Assembly (NCBI GenBank): GCA_964496245.1
Contig: CAZBZG010000016.1
Location: 1-29,311, forward strand
Length of the DNA stretch: 29,311 nt
From: CAZBZG01 sp964496245
GTDB taxonomy: Bacteria; Planctomycetota; SZUA-567
Reading direction: 5' to 3'
The notes under the pieces are model-generated. The model searched no databases. It had not been told where the DNA came from and worked only from the letters and a program-made list of their open reading frames with translations. Of the stretch, positions 25,035-29,311 are shown piece after piece; the stretch's first letter is position 1; every line of letters begins with the position of its first letter. Position numbers and translations under genes: made by a program.

Positions 25035-25063
25035 TTTGCATGAGGGTTGCGACGTGATAGCAT
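25035..25063 (+). promoter_or_regulatory. Weak sigma-70-like promoter candidate for the nitroreductase
   Basis: TTTGCA (25035-25040), 17-bp spacer, TAGCAT (25058-25063), each with four matches to the consensus. It would give a leader of about 80 nt before the ATG at 25153. Judged by eye only. Confidence 0.25.
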
Positions 25064-25152
25064 GGTCAGAGTAGCGCTGGGCGGGGCCGTACCGACGCAG
25101 AGAGCCCCGGGGAGAGGCTGCCGCGCAGGTCGGATTTCGGAGGGCACACGCC

Positions 25153-25854
25153 ATGAGATGGATCGCATTCGCTTCTGTTCTGTTGGTCGCCGTGTCGTTG
25201 ATCGTCGTCGTCGCCTGGTCCGGCCTCTCCTCGTGCGCGGAACAGCCGGGAGAGGGGGCCTCGCTCCCCGATCCTGCGCACAAGGGAACGATGTCCGTGG
25301 AAGAGGCGATCCAACAACGCCGGTCGCGGCGAGTATTTCAGGACAAGCCCCTGACCAAGCAGGAGCTCGCCCAGGTCCTCTGGGCCGCCCAGGGGATCAC
25401 GGGCGAGCGCGGGAAGCGCGCCTCTCCCTCCGCCGGCGCCACCTATCCCATGGACGTGTACGCGGTGGTAGGCGCGGGGGGATGCGCAGATCTTGCCGCG
25501 GGCGTCTACCGGTATCAGCCTCGGGACCATTCCCTCGCCATACAGACGAAAGGAGACAAGCGCGCAAATCTCGCAGCAGCGGCCTTGGGCCAGAGATTCG
25601 TGGCCCAGGCGCCCGTGGTGATCGTGCTGACCGCCGAGTACGAGAGGACGACTCGGCGCTACGGGGAGCGCGGAATCCGCTACGTGCACATGGAAGCGGG
25701 CCACGTGGGCGAGAACGTGTACCTCCAGGCCGAAGCCCTGGGGCTGGGCACCTGCGCGGTGGGCGCGTTTCCCGAGGAGGAGGTGTCGAAGCTGCTCGAA
25801 TTCCCGCAGACGCATACGCCGCTCTATCTCATGCCCGTGGGCAAGCCGGAGTGA
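25153..25854 (+). CDS. Lipoprotein nitroreductase, SagB-type
   Basis: The 233-residue protein has a signal anchor and lipobox LSSC (Cys28), so it is predicted to be lipid-anchored outside the cytoplasm. The nitroreductase domain follows with the FMN-binding RRSRR (about 56-60), SAGATYPMDVYAVV, and HMEAGHVGENVYLQAEALGLGTCAVGAF, the pattern of SagB/thiazoline dehydrogenase-like enzymes. Start ATG 25153 has GGAGGG about 8 nt upstream. No YcaO, peptide precursor or exporter gene is nearby, so a RiPP role is not supported. FMN folding outside the cytoplasm would need Tat or other export; the N-terminus has only one Arg. Confidence 0.88.
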   Translation: MRWIAFASVLLVAVSLIVVVAWSGLSSCAEQPGEGASLPDPAHKGTMSVEEAIQQRRSRRVFQDKPLTKQELAQVLWAAQGITGERGKRASPSAGATYPMDVYAVVGAGGCADLAAGVYRYQPRDHSLAIQTKGDKRANLAAAALGQRFVAQAPVVIVLTAEYERTTRRYGERGIRYVHMEAGHVGENVYLQAEALGLGTCAVGAFPEEEVSKLLEFPQTHTPLYLMPVGKPE

Positions 25855-25906
25855 GGGGTGCGTCAGGCAGGGGGCGCATGCAATGAGAGCGTATTGCATA
25901 GGCCCT

Positions 25907-25928
25907 TGCCCGGCATTGCAGCCGGGCA
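25907..25928. terminator. Stem-loop between convergent genes
   Basis: TGCCCGGC (25907-25914) and GCCGGGCA (25921-25928), loop ATTGCA, an 8-bp perfect stem. It sits between the nitroreductase stop (25854, + strand) and the DUF72 stop (25938, - strand) and probably ends both transcripts, although no T-run follows. Confidence 0.5.
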
Positions 25929-25937
25929 CACTACGCC

Positions 25938-26612
25938 TCACCCCTGCCGGTTCCGTACGTACCGCGCCAGCGCCTGGGCGTTGGCGGGCGCGTATCCCTC
26001 TTGGTCGTTGTTGAAGTAGGCGTACACGTCGCAGTCTTTGTCGAGGTGTCGGGCGATCCGCCGGGCCGTAGCTGTGAGCGCCTGGGGGGAGTAGCTTCCC
26101 TCGTACTTGCCGCTGGCCGGGCCATGGAAGCGGAGGTACACCCAGTCTGCGGTCGCGATCCGCGGGTGGTCGGCCATCATGTCGTGAATGCAGAGCGCAG
26201 CATTGTGCTTGCGTAGCACGTCGTAGACGTCTTCTGAGAACCAGCTCGGGTCGCGCAGTTCCACCGCCCACCGCCGTCGGGCCGGGGCGGCGTCCAGGAA
26301 TGCGTCGAGCCGGCCGGGATCCGCGTCCCAATGGGGCGGAAGCTGCACCAGGATGGGCCCGAGGCGGCTTTTGAGTTCCCCTGCAGCGGCGAGGAACGAT
26401 TCGATCGGCCCGTCCGGGTCTTTGAGCTTCTTCATGTGCGTGGCGTACCGGCTCATCTTGAGCGCGAAGCAGAAGCCCTTGGGCGCAGCATCGCGCCAGG
26501 CCGCAAAGGTCTCGGCTGCGGGCAGGTTGTAGAAGGTGTTGTTGATCTCGACCGTGTCAAAGATGCGGCTGTAGTGGGCGAACCACTCCTTGGAAGATAG
26601 CGATTTCCTCAT
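25938..26612 (-). pseudogene. DUF72 family protein, N-terminally truncated
   Basis: The remaining 224 residues match DUF72 (YecE-like) from SSKEWFAHYSRIFDTVEINNTFYNLP through KMSRYATHMKKLKDP, VQLPPHW, WAVELRDPSW, YLRFHG and YAYFNND. The family normally starts with a GTSGWSY...W.G.FYP segment of about 30 residues; it is absent, and the sequence upstream is unrelated. An ATG at 26612 is available but lacks an obvious ribosome site. The loss coincides with the beginning of a transposase fragment on the opposite strand, so the gene is probably broken. DUF72 has a TIM-barrel fold and an uncertain function. Confidence 0.8.
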
Positions 26613-26947
26613 TGCCCGAAGAACAACGCCCGCGCCAGCTCCTGCCCCTGAGCAAAATGCTGACCGATACCGTGAAGATGATCGCCTATCGGGCCGAGAC
26701 CGCTCTGGTTGGACTGCTGCGCAAGCATCTGGCCAAGGAGGCGGATGCGCGCGCACTCATCCGGGAGCTTTTCGTCTCTTCAGCCGACATCGAACCCGAC
26801 CGGGATGCAAATACCCTCACCGTGTCCGTGCATCGCATGGCCTCTCCGGTTCACGACCGCGCGATCGACGCTCTACTCGAGGAGTTGACGCAGGAAAACT
26901 TCGTACACCCCGAAACGGGAATGCGCATGGTCTACAGGCTCGCGTGA
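26612..26947 (+). pseudogene. Transposase C-terminal fragment
   Basis: From TTG 26612 to the TGA at 26945-26947, 111 residues match, from memory, the C-terminal domain of a group of putative DDE-type transposases: LTDTVKMIAYRAETALVGLLR, ARALIRELF, SADIEPD..ANTLTV..HRMA and FVHPETGMRMVYRL. The catalytic part is missing. The break falls at the same base as the break in DUF72. No terminal inverted repeat was identified after the stop. IS family was not assigned. Confidence 0.6.
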
Positions 26948-27400
26948 CCCCTAAATGTGCCAGGCCGACTTCCTTCGAGATCAGGAAGTCTGAAGTTACC
27001 TGTCCACGCCTTTCGCTTTCTCCGATGCCCCTATATTTAATGTGTAGGGCCGCCAGCAGCCGCCTGGCGTGCGCAGCGGGCATCCGCCGCCTTTTCCCGC
27101 AAAAATCTTCGATAGGCGAAATGCAAGACGCCGCTCTTTTGTTGCCCGTCGAATCTTCCACGATTCCAGCCGATTCCCTTGCAGTACAAAGGCCTGCGGC
27201 GATACGTATTTCGCAAGCGGACATCCCCGCCCAATTCTCGCAAGTCCCTACAAAAAAACCGAGCCGTTTTTTTGCTTGATGAAAATGAACCGCTGGCTAT
27301 GCTTACCGTGTGATACATTTGGAAGCAGGGCACGACACCTTCGCCGAATTCTCCTCGCTGATGAACCGCCCAAAAATATAGGGAGAGCTCTGTCCGGATC
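26948..27400. other. AT-richer intergenic region, no gene recognised
   Basis: This 453-bp stretch is visibly richer in A/T than the sequence to its left. It contains a symmetric A7-C...G-T7 element (27252-27273, loop CGAGCC) that could be a terminator-like hairpin and a promoter candidate just after it. No conserved ORF was found in it on either strand. Confidence 0.5.
27276..27303 (+). promoter_or_regulatory. Sigma-70-like promoter candidate
   Basis: TTGATG (27276-27281), 16-bp spacer, TATGCT (27298-27303), four matches each to the consensus. It lies about 100 bp upstream of the ATG at 27401, directly after the A7/T7 element. Confidence 0.3.
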
Positions 27401-29311
27401 ATGCGCATGAACACCCGCCACGCTTTTGCGGCAGTATCGTTTGCCGCCGTCTTGTTCTTCCTCCACAGTTCGGCATTCGCCGCCGAGCGGGCAAAACGCC
27501 TGACGCCGGAGGAGACGTTTCTCCGCGACGCGCCGGGCCGTCTGGCCGAGCGGCTGTTCGGGCGGAGCGACGCCAAGGAATGCGCGGGCTATCTTAAGCG
27601 CGCCGATGACGAGTCCAAGCCTAAGTTCGCCCTGATCTACGCGCGGTATCTCCGCACCATGGAGAAGGAGCCGATCCAGACGCTGGAATTCCTCGGCCCG
27701 TGGGTCATGGACAAAGACAAGATCCGCGATTGGGAGCGCGCGCAGAAGGACGCGGCCAAGGAAGCATATAGCAAGTGGCGCGAGGAATATCGCGCAGCCG
27801 ACCGTGACCAGCGTGACGCCCTGAAAGACCGCAAGCCCGGCGGCGACGACGAGGCGCTGTTCGCCCCCTTCGCGAAGCCAAACGCGTGGCAGGTCGATTT
27901 CAAAAACGCCGACCTTGCCATCGAGATCGCGCGCTGCCACATGGACCTGAACCGCTACCAAGACGCGCTGGCGATCATCGATTCGCTGGGCAAGGGCTTT
28001 GCCGACGAGACGCGGGTGCTCTCCGCCGAGTGCGCGGGCGACCTCATGGTCCGCATGCAGATGTACCGCAAGGGGATCGATTGGTACGAGTTCGCGCTGA
28101 AGGTACTGAATTCCCTCAAGTCATCCTACGACGGCTTCACGCCCGAGCAGAAAATTATCCACGACCGCGTGAGAAAGCGCCTCGCCGAGGCCAAGCGACT
28201 GCTGGAGATCGAGCAATACGGAAAAGGCTGGGTCTGGTACAGGGACGCGAATCATACCAGGCGGAAGCAGCGCGATTTTTTACGCGCCTACCTCCAGTAC
28301 GAAAACATCAAGTCCGAATTCCCCAAGACCATTTATTCGGAAGCATCGACCTGCTATGGCATCAAATGCCTGCTGGCTTTGGCCGACGAGGGGAATGTCA
28401 AGAAAGCCAAGGAAGCGATTCGGAAAATGGAGGATCGCCTCCGCGACGAGCGGCGGCGGGTACCACAGCTTGAGCGTTCCGATGTGCCAAAAGCTACGAT
28501 TATGGAGATGGAAGGACGGATTGAGCGCATGGAAGAGCGGATCGAGCGGATGAAGGATGTGCCGCTTGGGCGCGATGCCGAGAAGCTGTCAGAAAAGCTG
28601 GCCAAAGCCTTCTTCGCAGCCAATCCGTTCGGCCTATACAGGGGCGAACTGCTCGTGGAAATCGGCGAACACCATCTCGACAAGCGCCTCGACCCCGACG
28701 AAGCGCAGGAGTGGTACGAATCCGCCGCCGAGTGGCTCGACAAGGTCCGGGCCGCCGACGCCAAGCTGGAGGCGTTCGAAGTCCCGGCAAAAGCCCGCGA
28801 GGTGAGCGCGCCGCCCGAATCCAGTTTCAAGGTCGACCACTGGGGCAACGTGCAGGACGCCGACCTGGACGTCGGCCAGATTCTGAACCGCCGGACGTGC
28901 AAATGGTTTGCCGACGAACTCCGCGCCCGCACCTTCGCGCAACTCGGTTTCCTCGCCTTTGTGGATGAGGACATGGAGAAGGCCAGGGACTGCTTCATGA
29001 AGATGGCGCGAGCAGACAGCCGCGTGCAATATCTTCTGCAAAAGAAAAAGCCCAATCGCTACCAGAGGCTCATGGTCCGTTGCGAACAGGGAGCCTTCCG
29101 GCGTTCCTCGCCCAGGGATCTTCGCTGCTTCAAGAGCAGGCAGCGCCGCTTTGTCGTTTACCTCGCGGACTTCAACGCGGAGTCCGAACGGCCCGTCCGC
29201 GCCGAGGAATTGTACAGGCGGCTGATGGCTGGAACATTCGGGCGCTTGTCCTCCGACGAGGAAGCGTATGCCCGCTTCGGCCTCTCCTGGGTGCTCTGGT
29301 ATGACGGCGTC
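27401..29311 (+). CDS. Secreted helical-repeat (TPR-like) protein, 3' partial
   Basis: The frame beginning with ATG 27401 (a second ATG is at 27407) is open for 637 codons to the window edge, with no stop seen. The N-terminus is a signal peptide (AFAAVSFAAVLFFLHSSAFA-A), so the protein is exported. The rest is rich in charged amphipathic helices with TPR-like elements, for example MDLNRYQDALAIIDSLGKGF, then AKEAIRKMEDRLRDERRR and MEGRIERMEERIERMK, which may form a coiled coil near residues 355-385, then EDMEKARDCFMKMARAD. No catalytic motif was recognised. The ribosome site is weak (GGGAGAG lies about 14 nt upstream). Codon and base use looks less GC-biased than in the left part of the window. 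Function unknown. Confidence 0.8.
   Translation, partial: MRMNTRHAFAAVSFAAVLFFLHSSAFAAERAKRLTPEETFLRDAPGRLAERLFGRSDAKECAGYLKRADDESKPKFALIYARYLRTMEKEPIQTLEFLGPWVMDKDKIRDWERAQKDAAKEAYSKWREEYRAADRDQRDALKDRKPGGDDEALFAPFAKPNAWQVDFKNADLAIEIARCHMDLNRYQDALAIIDSLGKGFADETRVLSAECAGDLMVRMQMYRKGIDWYEFALKVLNSLKSSYDGFTPEQKIIHDRVRKRLAEAKRLLEIEQYGKGWVWYRDANHTRRKQRDFLRAYLQYENIKSEFPKTIYSEASTCYGIKCLLALADEGNVKKAKEAIRKMEDRLRDERRRVPQLERSDVPKATIMEMEGRIERMEERIERMKDVPLGRDAEKLSEKLAKAFFAANPFGLYRGELLVEIGEHHLDKRLDPDEAQEWYESAAEWLDKVRAADAKLEAFEVPAKAREVSAPPESSFKVDHWGNVQDADLDVGQILNRRTCKWFADELRARTFAQLGFLAFVDEDMEKARDCFMKMARADSRVQYLLQKKKPNRYQRLMVRCEQGAFRRSSPRDLRCFKSRQRRFVVYLADFNAESERPVRAEELYRRLMAGTFGRLSSDEEAYARFGLSWVLWYDGV

Noticed and set aside
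25153..25854. RiPP/thiazole biosynthesis cluster suggested by the SagB-type enzyme
   Set aside because: No YcaO, precursor peptide, protease or exporter gene is nearby, and the protein is a predicted lipoprotein.
1..29311. CRISPR arrays, tRNA or rRNA genes
   Set aside because: No regularly spaced repeats, cloverleaf patterns or conserved rRNA sequence were seen on reading; tRNAscan-SE was not available to confirm.

Overview
The window is a GC-rich bacterial scaffold with two 10-N gaps (236-245 and 11312-11321), so it is probably a draft or metagenome assembly. The organism cannot be named from sequence alone. A zinc-ribbon Ser/Thr kinase carrying about 14 WD40 repeats, a mosaic secreted C10 peptidase, pseudopilin-like genes, a CE15-like esterase and decayed CCACGAAG intergenic repeats together suggest the Planctomycetota-Verrucomicrobiota-Kiritimatiellota-Lentisphaerota group or a similar phylum. 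This placement is inference.

Left part (1-5340, + strand): a pyruvate dehydrogenase operon, aceE (5'-truncated by the window edge), aceF and lpd. lpd overlaps aceF by 4 bp. Directly after the lpd stop lies an open stretch whose translation matches the last ~70 residues of a family 1 encapsulin shell protein. It has no 5' part and is followed by a strong hairpin terminator. A 19-bp perfect inverted repeat separates aceE from aceF.

5438-9753 (- strand): a two-gene unit, a transmembrane Ser/Thr kinase with a WD40 C-terminus followed by a sigma-54 activator that has no sensor domain. They are joined by TGATG. A sigma-54-like promoter lies about 40 bp upstream of the kinase. The next intergenic region (9754-10216) holds repeats resembling an IS21-type end.

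10217-15075 (+ strand): a small membrane-anchored pseudopilin-like protein, then a ~1,430-residue secreted C10 (streptopain-like) peptidase with Ig-like, beta-helix, PKD and FnIII modules. Its frame is broken at the second N gap by assembly.

14985-23313 (- strand): a long run of redox and quinone genes. In transcription order these are a flavodiiron protein, an AhpD-like protein, a small ORF, a pterin dehydratase, a transketolase N-terminal stub, a rhodanese, an AIF-like FAD oxidoreductase, DoxX, a polyprenyl diphosphate synthase, a MenA-type prenyltransferase and a type II NADH dehydrogenase. The last four are chained by ATGA overlaps. Together they suggest menaquinone supply, NADH oxidation and oxygen/sulfur stress handling.

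Right part: a CE15-like esterase (-), a lipoprotein nitroreductase of SagB type (+), and a DUF72 protein (-) that has lost its N-terminus. At position 26612 the truncated DUF72 abuts, head to head, a truncated transposase C-terminus (+), so this is a deletion or rearrangement junction, or a misjoin. After a more AT-rich intergenic region, a secreted helical-repeat protein starts at 27401 and runs off the window. No tRNA, rRNA or CRISPR array was seen.
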